43,285 nucleotides of DNA from assembly GCF_900112825.1 (NCBI RefSeq), contig NZ_FONE01000029.1:1-43285 (forward strand), read 5' to 3'. Origin of the DNA: Nitrosomonas sp. Nm166. GTDB taxonomy: Bacteria > Pseudomonadota > Gammaproteobacteria > Burkholderiales > Nitrosomonadaceae. A model generated the notes under the pieces. The model was not told the DNA's origin and ran no database searches. It was given only the letters and a program-made list of their open reading frames with translations. Position numbers and translations under genes: made by a program. Shown here in pieces: positions 18,565-26,673 of the stretch (the first letter of the stretch is position 1; each line of letters starts with the position of its first letter).

Positions 18565-20031
18565 ATGAAACCGACACTCCAGCTCAAAATAACACAGCAG
18601 CTCAAGCTTACGCCCCAGTTGCAACAGTCTATTCGATTGTTGCAGTTATCGACGCTTGAACTGAACCAAGAAATTGAACGTATTGTGCAGGAAAATCCGT
18701 TATTGGAATTATGCGAAGACTGGAATGCGCCTGAAATAGATTTTCTATCCACGACTTCAGAATATTCTGACCCTACAGACTTGGATACAGATTTGAAAAG
18801 TGCGCCATCAGAAATGGCGCTGTCTGAAACTATTACCACGTCGGAAGAAGACTATATTCATGATACTGAGTGGTTTCAGGAAAGTTTTTTTTCTTACGGT
18901 GCTCATGAAGATGATGATCATGAGGCTCCGCAAATTCCTGCCAAGCCATTAAACTTGCGTGAATATTTAACTTTCCAGGTTTCTTGTTTAAGCCAGATTT
19001 CTGAGCATGAGAAAAAAATTACAGGTTTCTTAATCGATAGCCTGGATGATAATGGTTATCTACCTCAACCGCTGAATGAGTTGATGGAAATATTACCCGC
19101 TGAGTTAGGTATCAGTCTGAATGATCTGCAGCATGCCCTTAATTATTTGCAGCGTCTTGATCCTCCAGGTGTAGGGGCACGTGATCTGCAAGAATGCCTC
19201 ATGTTACAGTTACAGGCATTACCCGATGATGTTGCGCATCGTGATCAGGCACTCAAAGTAGTACGAGAATATCTGGACATGCTGGCATCACATGATTTTG
19301 CTCAAATTAAGCGATTACTGGCCTGTGATGGTCAAAGCTTACGCGCTATTCAGAAATTGATTACCCATCTCAATCCCAAGCCTGGTGCTGAATTTAATCC
19401 TCAAAGCGAACGCTATATCGTGTCCGACATTACAGTTACAAAAAATAATGGTGTCTGGATTGCACATCTTAATATCGATGCACTTCCGAAACTAGGGGTT
19501 AATCATCTGTATGCTAATATACTGAAACAAGCGCATCACAGTTCAGCACGTGGGTTAGCAAGCCAGTTAAATGAAGCTAAATGGCTGATTAAAAACATTC
19601 AGCAGCGCTCAAATACCATACTAAGGGTAGCTAGGGCTATTGTTGCGCGGCAGCAGCAATTTTTTGAGCATGGAGAAGTAGCTATGCGCCCGCTTGTATT
19701 ACGCGAGATTGCAGAAACCTTGAATTTACATGAATCCACGATATCACGTGTGACTACACAGAAATTCATGTACACACCGCGCGGAATTTTTGAACTTAAA
19801 TATTTTTTTGCCAGTCATGTGGCCACCGATTCGGGGGGGGCTTGTTCGGCCACAGCTATTCGTGCATTGATCAAGCAATTGATACAAGAAGAAAACTCAA
19901 AGAAGCCATTGAGTGATAATAAGATTGCAAATATTCTCGAACAGCAAGGTATTGTTGTCGCTCGTCGTACCATTGCGAAGTACCGGGAATCGTTACATAT
20001 TCCTGCAGCGAATCTTCGCAAATCACTTTAA
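18565..20031 (+). CDS. rpoN: RNA polymerase sigma-54 factor
   Basis: The alternative sigma factor for -24/-12 promoters that need AAA+ activators. The 488-residue product has the Gln/Leu-rich region I (MKPTLQLKITQQLKLTPQLQ), an acidic region II (about 55-110), the core-binding domain, the helix-turn-helix (LREIAETLNLHESTISRVTT) and the C-terminal RpoN box ARRTIAKYRE. The length fits the family (E. coli 477). It sits between lptB and hpf. Together with ptsN and hprK it belongs to the conserved nitrogen-PTS neighbourhood. Confidence 0.97.
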   Translation: MKPTLQLKITQQLKLTPQLQQSIRLLQLSTLELNQEIERIVQENPLLELCEDWNAPEIDFLSTTSEYSDPTDLDTDLKSAPSEMALSETITTSEEDYIHDTEWFQESFFSYGAHEDDDHEAPQIPAKPLNLREYLTFQVSCLSQISEHEKKITGFLIDSLDDNGYLPQPLNELMEILPAELGISLNDLQHALNYLQRLDPPGVGARDLQECLMLQLQALPDDVAHRDQALKVVREYLDMLASHDFAQIKRLLACDGQSLRAIQKLITHLNPKPGAEFNPQSERYIVSDITVTKNNGVWIAHLNIDALPKLGVNHLYANILKQAHHSSARGLASQLNEAKWLIKNIQQRSNTILRVARAIVARQQQFFEHGEVAMRPLVLREIAETLNLHESTISRVTTQKFMYTPRGIFELKYFFASHVATDSGGACSATAIRALIKQLIQEENSKKPLSDNKIANILEQQGIVVARRTIAKYRESLHIPAANLRKSL

Positions 20032-20049
20032 TTAAAATAAGGAAGAATA

Positions 20050-20373
20050 ATGAACCTTAAACTCACCGGCAATCACGTCGAAATTACCGATGCGATGCGT
20101 GATTATGTGATTTCAAAAATCAATAAAATTACACGTCACTTTGATCATGTCATTGATGTGAGCGTTATTCTCTCAATAGAGAAACTTAAACAAAAAGCAG
20201 AAGCGAATATTCATGTGCGGGGCAAAGATATTTTTGTCGAAACCGATAGTGAAGATATGTATGCATCTATTGATAGTCTTGTAGATAAGCTGGATCGGCA
20301 AATACTTAAGCACAAAGAAAAAAGCCTTGAACGCCGCAAGCAGGGTGCATTAAAAGATCAAGATCTTGAATAA
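20050..20373 (+). CDS. hpf: Ribosome hibernation promoting factor, short form
   Basis: Binds the 30S decoding centre and helps form inactive 100S ribosome dimers in stationary phase. The 107-residue product begins MNLKLTGNHVEITDAMRDYV and contains the conserved LEDMYASIDSLVDKLDRQI-like stretch near residues 72-92, with a basic C-terminal tail (HKEKSLERRKQG). It lacks the long C-terminal dimerisation domain of Gram-positive HPF. AAGGAAG precedes the ATG. It follows rpoN by 18 nt and is likely cotranscribed. Confidence 0.93.
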   Translation: MNLKLTGNHVEITDAMRDYVISKINKITRHFDHVIDVSVILSIEKLKQKAEANIHVRGKDIFVETDSEDMYASIDSLVDKLDRQILKHKEKSLERRKQGALKDQDLE

Positions 20374-20470
20374 TCATTAGACATGCTTCTTTTTCAAGCA
20401 ATTAACTTATAACTGATGATATTCTCGTAATGCTTTATAAGCATCTGATCAATAATAATTTTATTTTTAC

Positions 20471-20938
20471 ATGAACTTAATTTCACAATTATTACCACCG
20501 TCTAATGTTATTATTAATCTGGATGTCGCCAGTAAGAAACGTGTGTTTGAGCAAGTGGGATTATTATTTGAAAATACCAGTCAGATCGCGCGCAGTCAGG
20601 TTTTTGACAGTCTGTTCGCACGCGAGAAATTGGGTTCAACAGGTTTAGGGCAAGGTGTTGCTATCCCACACGGTCGTATTAAAGGATTACGTGATGCGGT
20701 CGCAGCTTTAGTAACGATGAAAGAACCCATTCCATTTGATGCGCCTGACGGACAACCGGTCAATATCGCTTGTATTTTATTGGTACCGGAGAAAGCTAAT
20801 GATAAGCACTTGCAAATTCTAAGTGAATTGGCACAAATGTTTAGCGATAAACAATTTCGTGAAAATATTTTGCGTAGTAAGGATGCAGCAGATATCCACA
20901 AATTGATTGCTGAGTGGGAGCCGAATGTCACGAATTAG
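20471..20938 (+). CDS. ptsN: Nitrogen-PTS EIIA component (EIIA-Ntr)
   Basis: Regulatory phosphocarrier of the PTS-Ntr branch. The 155-residue product has the fructose-type EIIA fold with the phosphorylated His in GLGQGVAIPHGRIKG (about His 72), and the conserved VNIACILLVPEKANDKHLQIL. No membrane domain is present, so it is regulatory rather than a sugar transporter. It overlaps hprK by 14 nt, which suggests coupled translation. The partner proteins NPr/HPr and EI are not in this window. Confidence 0.95.
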   Translation: MNLISQLLPPSNVIINLDVASKKRVFEQVGLLFENTSQIARSQVFDSLFAREKLGSTGLGQGVAIPHGRIKGLRDAVAALVTMKEPIPFDAPDGQPVNIACILLVPEKANDKHLQILSELAQMFSDKQFRENILRSKDAADIHKLIAEWEPNVTN

Positions 20939-21884
20939 CATTGCTCAGCTATTTGAGGATAAAAAGGAGAAGCTTGAGTTAACCTGGATATCAGGTCAGA
21001 GTGGTGGTGGTACTGAACTCAGTGATGAGGCTATCGCGCAGTCTGCTCAGGGTATGATTGGGCACTTGAATTTCATCCATCCAGACTGGATTCAAGTATT
21101 GAGTAGCGATGAGATTCATTATCTAAACAAATTAGATGCTGTCTCTCTTGAGAAAAAGCTCAATCAGCTTACGCAAGGTAATCTCGCTTGTATAATTGCT
21201 GCGGACAATGCTGAAGTTCCTGTAGCCATTTATAACATGGCCAGTACCTACAATATTCCTCTGTTACGCTCACCTTATCCTAGTCTGGAAGTCATCTGGG
21301 TGATACGAGCCTATTTAGGAAGCGTTCTGGCGCCTTCCTGTACTTTGCATGGCGTGCTTCTCGATGTTTTGGGCATGGGAGTTCTGATAACAGGTGACAG
21401 TGGTGTAGGTAAGAGTGAGCTGGCTCTGGAATTAATAAGCCGAGGTCATGGACTGGTGGCTGATGACGTCGTGGAATTACGTCGAATTGCGCCTGAAACA
21501 CTGGAAGGCCGCTGTCCGCCGATGCTAAGAGATTATCTTGAAGTGCGGGGCTTGGGCATGCTGAATATTCGTACAATTTTTGGAGAAACCGCAGTGCGAC
21601 GTCATAAAAATATGAAGTTGATTGTTCACTTGCAAAACAGCGGTGGAACTGATGCAAGTGTATTGGAACGATTGCCTCTCAGTAATCTGAATGAAAGTAT
21701 TATGAATGTTGATATCCGTAAAGTGATTATTCCAGTAGCAGCCGGACGAAATCTGGCGGTCCTGGTGGAGGCGGCAGTACGGAATTATGTTCTACAGTTA
21801 CGCGGTATTGATAGTACTAAGGATTTTATTGAGCGGCATGAGCAAGTGATGAATAGTGAATCAATAGATAAAAAACCCAACTAG
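20925..21884 (+). CDS. hprK: HPr kinase/phosphorylase
   Basis: Bifunctional enzyme that phosphorylates or dephosphorylates a Ser on HPr. The 319-residue product has an N-terminal MurF-like domain (about 1-130) and a C-terminal kinase domain with Walker A LITGDSGVGKSELALELI (about 154-171) and the HprK signature EVRGLGMLNIRTIFG. ATG 20925 is chosen over TTG 20907 because it has GGGAG 5 nt upstream and gives the normal start MSRISIAQLFEDKK. Many betaproteobacteria pair ptsN with hprK. ubiX follows rather than rapZ. Confidence 0.95.
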   Translation: MSRISIAQLFEDKKEKLELTWISGQSGGGTELSDEAIAQSAQGMIGHLNFIHPDWIQVLSSDEIHYLNKLDAVSLEKKLNQLTQGNLACIIAADNAEVPVAIYNMASTYNIPLLRSPYPSLEVIWVIRAYLGSVLAPSCTLHGVLLDVLGMGVLITGDSGVGKSELALELISRGHGLVADDVVELRRIAPETLEGRCPPMLRDYLEVRGLGMLNIRTIFGETAVRRHKNMKLIVHLQNSGGTDASVLERLPLSNLNESIMNVDIRKVIIPVAAGRNLAVLVEAAVRNYVLQLRGIDSTKDFIERHEQVMNSESIDKKPN

Positions 21885-21940
21885 CGTAAGGTTCTTCCAG
21901 CTCCTCATTGAGAGCGATTTTTGAATCCACTCTGATCACG

Positions 21941-22555
21941 ATGGAGAATCCCCAAATAATTACACTGGCACTCACTGGTGCATCGGGTATGCCTTATGGT
22001 ATTCGCTTGCTGGAGATGTTGCTGGCCGAGAGCAAGCAGGTCTATCTGCTGTATTCTCAAGTAGCACAGATTGTCGCACAGCAGGAAATGAACCTGGCTT
22101 TACCTTCCCGTGCCAAAGAAGCAGAAGTATTTTTTAATCATTTATATAATCTACCGGAAGGGCAATTAAGGGTGTTTGGACGTGAAGAATGGTTTGCACC
22201 GGTAGCTTCTGGTTCTAATCCTGCTGATTCGATGGTGATCTGTCCTTGTACGATGGGAACGCTAGCTGCCATTGCGGCGGGTATGAACCAGAAACTCATT
22301 GAGCGGGCAGCAGACGTGATGTTAAAAGAAAACCGGCAGCTTATCCTGGTACCGAGGGAAATGCCTTTTTCTACGATTCATTTGGAAAATATGCTTAAGC
22401 TTGCGCGTAGTGGAGCAGTTATTCTACCGGCCAACCCTGGCTTCTATCATCATCCCCAGGCCATACAGGATTTGGTTGATTTTGTTGTGGCACGTATTCT
22501 GGATCATCTGGGCATTAAGCACACCCTTATCCCCCGATGGGGAGAAAAAAGCTAA
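21941..22555 (+). CDS. ubiX: Flavin prenyltransferase UbiX
   Basis: Makes prenylated FMN, the cofactor that UbiD decarboxylase needs in ubiquinone synthesis. The 204-residue product has the Rossmann-like N-terminus ITLALTGASGMPYGIRLLEM and the family strings SGSNPADSMVICPCTMGTLAAIAAG and RQLILVPREMPFSTIHLENM. ATG 21941 gives the usual N-terminal length; TTG 21908 would add 11 residues. Neither has a good ribosome-binding site. It ends convergently with the 5-formyl-THF cyclo-ligase gene, 26 nt away. Confidence 0.93.
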   Translation: MENPQIITLALTGASGMPYGIRLLEMLLAESKQVYLLYSQVAQIVAQQEMNLALPSRAKEAEVFFNHLYNLPEGQLRVFGREEWFAPVASGSNPADSMVICPCTMGTLAAIAAGMNQKLIERAADVMLKENRQLILVPREMPFSTIHLENMLKLARSGAVILPANPGFYHHPQAIQDLVDFVVARILDHLGIKHTLIPRWGEKS

Positions 22556-22581
22556 TACTCCTTTATCGCTATTTTAAATAG

Positions 22582-23196
22582 CTACTCATCAAAATTCTGA
22601 ATGACAGAAGCGGGTACAAGGCCATGGTTTTCGGCTCGAAAAATATCCACTTCTGTCACAATGTAGTGCATGGCAATATCATGTGGCTGGGGATAAAGAT
22701 TTTCTAGCCGCTGCATTTCAAAAGCTATTCCGATCGTCAGTGGCTGTGGATAATAAGTGGCTAAGGTACGATCAAAATAACCACTGCCGTAGCCTAATCG
22801 GTAGCCCTGCTGATCAAATCCAACCATTGGAATGATTACTGCATCGAGCATAACAGCTCTGGTTTCTGCAGGAACAGGAATGCCATAAGCGCCCTCTTTC
22901 ATCGGTGTATCCGGCAGCCATTCACGAAAACACAACGGCTGATGCTTGCCGATTACTTCCGGTAATGCCAATGATGCTCCTTGTCGGATAAAATACTCGG
23001 CGATGAGTCGTGGATCATATTCGCCGCGAAATGGCCAGTAAATTCCAATCGTCATTTTCTGCAGTTTGGACAAACCTTGCTTGAGCAAACCCGAAATGGC
23101 TTCGCTCCATTGTTGATGAACATCAGCAGGTAATGCTTCGCGAGCTGTAATTAACTGTTTGCGTTGATGTTTTTTCCATTCCAGTAAGTTATCCAT
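22582..23196 (-). CDS. 5-formyltetrahydrofolate cyclo-ligase
   Basis: An ATP-dependent enzyme that returns 5-formyl-THF to 5,10-methenyl-THF in one-carbon metabolism. The 204-residue product has a Lys/Arg-rich N-terminal helix (EWKKHQRKQLITAREAL), the substrate-site segments GIYWPFRGEYDPRLI and IPMVGFDQQGYRLGYGSGYF (a strong family signature), and a final VTEVDIFRAEN. The length matches YgfA-type enzymes. It lies 15 nt downstream of mutY on the same strand. Confidence 0.93.
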   Translation of the reverse strand: MDNLLEWKKHQRKQLITAREALPADVHQQWSEAISGLLKQGLSKLQKMTIGIYWPFRGEYDPRLIAEYFIRQGASLALPEVIGKHQPLCFREWLPDTPMKEGAYGIPVPAETRAVMLDAVIIPMVGFDQQGYRLGYGSGYFDRTLATYYPQPLTIGIAFEMQRLENLYPQPHDIAMHYIVTEVDIFRAENHGLVPASVIQNFDE

Positions 23197-23211
23197 AATT
23201 TTTAATGTAAA

Positions 23212-24285
23212 TCAGATATTCAGCAGAGTGCAGTCATCCGCTAGAAAATTTTGTTGTAATAGTTTTCTTACGGGTGTCGGAATCGCTTGTTCGAGTGCAT
23301 CAACAGGTTTGATCCAAACGAATTTATGCAGCTGTACCGGTGTGCCTGAAACGACTTGTAGCAGCTGCGGGTAAATACGTAATTTGAAATGTGTGAATTG
23401 ATGGTCTAGCGCTGGTAGCGTAATGGATAATTGAACTTCTATGCCTAAATGAGAGCGGCAATAAGCAGCTGCATCGATCCCGATTGAAATTTCTGGTGGA
23501 CACCATAATTCCCCCCAGATACCTGCAGCAGGTCTTTTTTCCAAAAGTAAATTTTGCTGTCGCATGAGTAACAAGAAGATGGTTTCTTTTTGAGGTAGGG
23601 GCTTACGCGGTTTTGGGGTGGGTAATTGATCCACACGATTTTCGTTGTAAGCAATACAAGAATGTTGTAATGGGCAAGTAGGGCAAAGGGGAGTATGGCG
23701 TGTGCAGACAGTAGCGCCCAGATCCATCAATGCTTGTGTATAAGTTTCAATTTGACCGTTGCGATAGTTAACAGGCAGCAATTCTTCAGCTTTATCCCAT
23801 AACTGATTTTGTATCTTACTTTCGCCCGGATAGCCTGTAATTCCAAAATGGCGAGCGAAAATTCGCTTAACATTACCGTCCAGAATTGCCTCGCGTTTGC
23901 CAAAAGCAAAAACTGCTATGGCAGCAGCTGTTGAACGCCCGATTCCCGGTAGCCGCTGGATCAATGCCGGAGTGTCTGGAAATTGCCCCTGATATTCCTG
24001 CATAAGAATACGCGCTGTTTGATGTAAATTACGGGCACGCGAATAATAGCCAAGACCACTCCAGAGTGCCAGCACGCTATCGAGAGGCGCCTGTGCCAGG
24101 CTACTGATGGTCGGGAATTCTCGCATGAACCGCACATAATAAGGAATGACTGTATTGACTTGTGTCTGTTGTAGCATGATCTCGGACAACCAGATCGCAT
24201 AAGGATCTCGATTCCCTTGCCAGGGGAGATGATGACGGCCATAGTGCTTGTGCCAATGGATGAGCTGAATTGCGATAAACGACAT
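23212..24285 (-). CDS. mutY: Adenine DNA glycosylase MutY
   Basis: Removes adenine mispaired with 8-oxoguanine. The 357-residue product shows the N-terminal HhH-GPD fold with the catalytic Glu region IMLQQTQVNTVIPYY, the helix-hairpin-helix plus Asp motif LPGIGRSTAAAIAVFAFG with LDGNVKRIFAR, and an iron-sulfur cluster with exact C-x6-C-x2-C-x5-C spacing (CTRHTPLCPTCPLQHSC). A C-terminal NUDIX-like domain (about 235-350) recognises the oxidised base. It probably forms an operon with the cyclo-ligase gene. Confidence 0.96.
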   Translation of the reverse strand: MSFIAIQLIHWHKHYGRHHLPWQGNRDPYAIWLSEIMLQQTQVNTVIPYYVRFMREFPTISSLAQAPLDSVLALWSGLGYYSRARNLHQTARILMQEYQGQFPDTPALIQRLPGIGRSTAAAIAVFAFGKREAILDGNVKRIFARHFGITGYPGESKIQNQLWDKAEELLPVNYRNGQIETYTQALMDLGATVCTRHTPLCPTCPLQHSCIAYNENRVDQLPTPKPRKPLPQKETIFLLLMRQQNLLLEKRPAAGIWGELWCPPEISIGIDAAAYCRSHLGIEVQLSITLPALDHQFTHFKLRIYPQLLQVVSGTPVQLHKFVWIKPVDALEQAIPTPVRKLLQQNFLADDCTLLNI

Positions 24286-24345
24286 CGGTGTGCGAGTAAA
24301 CCTGCAATATTTGGGAACGAATATTGCCAGTTCTTTTATAAGACT

Positions 24346-24600
24346 TTATTCAAAAACAACTTCATTAAATTTAGCATTTGGTGTAAGTACCTGCATTTTA
24401 GCAAGCTGTGTGAGTTCAATGTGCTGTCTGGAAGCACTATCAATCACTAAACATTCCTGCTTTGCAGGAGAATTTACAATATCAATGGCTTTGCCTTCTA
24501 TGATCTGGTTGTTTTTTAGGATAAGTTTAAGCTGATAGCCATACATGCAGGCTACTTCAACAAAATCATGAAGCTCACACGAAATTGCATCTTGAGTCAT
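24346..24600 (-). CDS. rof: Rof-like Rho-binding antiterminator
   Basis: A small protein of 84 residues that aligns by eye along its whole length with E. coli Rof (YaeO): CELHDFVEVACMYGYQLKLI corresponds to the Rof start, and ECLVIDSASRQHIELTQLAK to its core. Rof binds the primary RNA-binding site of Rho and blocks Rho-dependent termination. The fold is a small Sm-like barrel. Here it stands upstream of mutY on the same strand with a 60-nt gap. The assignment is from remembered family patterns. Confidence 0.8.
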   Translation of the reverse strand: MTQDAISCELHDFVEVACMYGYQLKLILKNNQIIEGKAIDIVNSPAKQECLVIDSASRQHIELTQLAKMQVLTPNAKFNEVVFE

Positions 24601-24706
24601 CGCAATAAATTCCTTTAAATGGTTTTAAACTGACATCTATATACGATATCTGACATACGATCACAAGATAAAATTTAAATTGAAAACCATAAATTCAATC
24701 AATCCT

Positions 24707-25792
24707 TCAAGAGGGTTGAGGAGGAACTTTTATCCATTCCCCTGAGCATTGTTTGACATAGGGATAATACCCTTCAGGATTGCGGCAGTAATGCCAGTAG
24801 TTATTCTTTTGTGCAGTAGCTGGTCTGGCAGGAGGCACTCTATTTTGCTGAATATAAGTAGAGCTGCTATGGGAAGCAAGAGCCAGCGGTGCTGTTAATA
24901 CTGGTGCAGTTACAAGATAACCGCCTGATGGATAATAGCTTTCAAAGCGACGGTATGGGCCAAAAGCATAATGATTGTAGAAGCCGACACCAAAGCCACT
25001 GATAGGATAGCCAAAACTATAATAGCCAAAGCTTCCAAAAGGAGCAAAGGGACCATAAAAAGGACCCCAAAAAGGACTGAAGGGTGACCCAAATCCAAAT
25101 CCTAAGCCCATTCCTAAACCAAGGCCGAATCCTAAATCAAATCCATCATGATGGTGATGATGTCCGTGATGATGATGTCCATGATGATGATCTCCATTGC
25201 TATGGCCATGATCAGAGGTTTGATTAGTTGCAACATCCTGATCTGTTTGTATATTGTTCTGAATATGAATGTTCTGAGCAGAAGAACTTTCCTGGACAGC
25301 TTCAGGATTCTGGACAGAGGAATCGGCTGTGGTTGATTCGTTAATCGCATTAGTTGGATTATTCTGCAGAGGCTCTGGCGTAATTTCCTTGCTTTGCGCA
25401 GACTCGACATTTTGGCCAGAATGATTGTCTACAGGGTTGCTGGACGGGTTAAACTCACCTGTTTGACCAAAGTTGCTCTCTTGGCCTGGATCCCCGCTAA
25501 ATTCATAACTTTCTTGTTGATGAAATTCATCGTCTGGGTAAAAAGCATCGTTCTGGCCAAAATCATTCTGGTCATAATAATCATCCTCAAAATTATTTCC
25601 TTGATCATAATAGCCGGCGTCAAAATTATTCCCATCGTAGCTTTCGAAGTCGCTACCAAATCCCTCTCCAAAGTCTCCTCCAAAATCGCCACCTCCATCG
25701 AAATCACTTCCATCCCATTCGGCCGTTACTGGACTTGCTGAGAGTAATCCGCAGATGGCTATCACCAAGTAAGTTAATTTGAATTTTTTCAT
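24707..25792 (-). CDS. Secreted low-complexity Asp/Gly/Phe- and His-rich protein, function unknown
   Basis: The 361-residue precursor has a signal peptide (residues 1-24, ending SPVTA). The mature protein is modular: Asp/Gly/Phe/Tyr/Asn-rich imperfect repeats (about 25-100), a Ser/Asn/Gln/Glu-rich spacer (about 100-195), a cluster of about 15 His (about 196-216), a Gly/Phe/Leu/Pro-rich hydrophobic stretch (about 217-275), and a C-terminal segment with two Cys (YWHYCRNPEGYYPYVKQC...EWIKVPP). That last segment resembles a C-terminal motif seen on many small exported proteobacterial proteins. No enzyme domain is visible. The His cluster suggests metal binding and the rest an envelope or surface role, but this is inference. 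It is a single gene. Confidence 0.8.
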   Translation of the reverse strand: MKKFKLTYLVIAICGLLSASPVTAEWDGSDFDGGGDFGGDFGEGFGSDFESYDGNNFDAGYYDQGNNFEDDYYDQNDFGQNDAFYPDDEFHQQESYEFSGDPGQESNFGQTGEFNPSSNPVDNHSGQNVESAQSKEITPEPLQNNPTNAINESTTADSSVQNPEAVQESSSAQNIHIQNNIQTDQDVATNQTSDHGHSNGDHHHGHHHHGHHHHHDGFDLGFGLGLGMGLGFGFGSPFSPFWGPFYGPFAPFGSFGYYSFGYPISGFGVGFYNHYAFGPYRRFESYYPSGGYLVTAPVLTAPLALASHSSSTYIQQNRVPPARPATAQKNNYWHYCRNPEGYYPYVKQCSGEWIKVPPQPS

Positions 25793-25968
25793 ATCAATCT
25801 CTACTTTTACTGTACTCGTATCGTTGTGAGCATCGATGGGTATTTTCTATGTGTTGCTCATCATATTGTGCAGAATCTGAATGAATGCTGAATGGAGAAG
25901 TGTTGAATTTTTAGATAACCTTTGGATAGCAGCCATAACTTATGGCTTAGATTTCTAAAATAGCTGTC

Positions 25969-25986
25969 TAGGATCCGGACCCTTTA
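25969..25986 (+). repeat. Left copy of the inverted repeat flanking the RuBisCO module
   Basis: TAGGATCCGGACCCTTTA here matches the reverse complement of 32757-32774 (TAGGATCCGGACTCTTTA) at 17 of 18 bases, with the match ending sharply on both sides. The outer TA could be a 2-bp target duplication and the inner 16 bp a terminal inverted repeat. It lies 71 nt upstream of a decayed IS5-family transposase. Confidence 0.7.
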
Positions 25987-26026
25987 ATTGCGGATAATGA
26001 GAGGATTTCCCAAAGGGAGGCAAGAA

Positions 26027-26058
26027 TGATTCAATGCTTTGTAAGGAGGATTGAATCA
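26027..26058 (+). promoter_or_regulatory. Hairpin around the transposase ribosome-binding site
   Basis: TGATTCAAT (26027-26035) and ATTGAATCA (26050-26058) are perfect 9-bp arms. The loop holds AAGGAGG, and the right arm ends on the A of the ATG. Such a structure would hide the start from ribosomes, a known way in which insertion sequences limit their transposase. Confidence 0.5.
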
Positions 26059-26492
26059 TGGACAGATGTTTCTGGTTTACGGATGCACAGTGGTTGCGGA
26101 TTGAGCCACATTTTGCCGCAAGATACGTGGGGTTTGAAGCGTGTAGATGATCGTCGTGTTTTGGCGGAATCGTTCATGTTTTAAGAGGTGGCGGGCGATG
26201 GGCAAATTCGGCTCGAGAGTACGGGCCGAAGAAGACGCTATACAATCGTTTTTCAGATGAGCACAGCGCGATATCGAGAGAAGATCGGCCGGAGCGGAGG
26301 GTCAGCCGAATCGACTGATGATCGACAGTACCTTTATTAAGAACCACTGTTGTTCTGGCGGCTGAAAATGGGACTGCGTTCATGCTATTGGCCGCAACAA
26401 AGGTGGACAACAAAAATCCACCTCGTGACCGACGGCAAGGGCCTTGCATCATGCTGCTCACACCCGGTCAGGCCAGTGACCACAAGGCCATA
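26058..26492 (+). pseudogene. Decayed IS5-family transposase
   Basis: Translation from ATG 26058 gives MDRCFWFTDAQWLRIEPHF, the usual start of IS5-family transposases. The frame then breaks with a stop at 26148-26150. Further matching pieces follow in shifted frames: HVLRGGGRWANSAREYGPKK with TLYNRFSDE, LMIDSTFIKNH (first catalytic Asp), AIGRNKGGQQK, KIHLVTDGKG and MLLTPGQASDHKA. At least three frameshifts or stops are present and the C-terminal half with the remaining catalytic residues is gone. It cannot make an active enzyme. Confidence 0.85.
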
Positions 26493-26623
26493 AAAGCCCA
26501 TCAGCACATTTACACCTGCCTGTGTCAGGTGACTGATCATCTCTTCCAGCGAGGCGTTTTTACCACCCACTAACCGACATCCTGTATGCTCAACTGATCG
26601 AATCAGGCAATATGTTGAGTCAT
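26493..26623 (-). pseudogene. ppsA: 5' fragment of phosphoenolpyruvate synthase gene
   Basis: On the minus strand from ATG 26623 the reading is MTQHIA, stop, FDQLSIQDV. After a one-base frameshift it continues LVGGKNASLEEMISHLTQAG and VNVLMGF. This is the N-terminus of PEP synthase, where the family reads WFDQL...VGGKNASLGEMI; the stop replaces the usual Trp codon. The match ends abruptly at the IS junction, so about 95 percent of the gene is missing. It lies tail-side of cbbR, inside the inverted-repeat pair. Confidence 0.8.
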
Positions 26624-26673
26624 TGTAAAGCTCTTATAAATGTATGATGAGTAATTTCTGGAAGAAAACAACG

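Larger units (their letters stand above)
25971..26492 (+). mobile_element. Remnant of an IS5-family insertion sequence, right end missing
   Basis: The segment runs from the left repeat through the decayed transposase to the point near 26492 where the sequence changes to a ppsA fragment on the other strand. No matching right terminal repeat follows the transposase; the only matching inverted copy is 6.8 kb away at 32757-32774. The element is therefore dead unless complemented. Confidence 0.7.

Noticed and set aside
22568..22582. GCTATTT/AAATAGC hairpin between ubiX and the cyclo-ligase as a convergent terminator
   Set aside because: The loop is a single base and there is no U-run, so it is probably a chance palindrome.
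25148..25200. Repeated CATGATGATG-like sequence as a CRISPR or tandem-repeat locus
   Set aside because: It encodes the His cluster of the secreted protein; there are no spacers and no regular repeat length.
25148..25741. Met/Ile-rich open frames opposite the secreted His-rich protein
   Set aside because: They are shadows of the His, Asp and Asn codon runs (GAT, CAT, AAT) on the coding strand; their composition is not protein-like.
26174..26461. Minus-strand frame of 95 codons across the IS5 remnant
   Set aside because: The plus strand carries the transposase match in pieces; the minus frame matches nothing.
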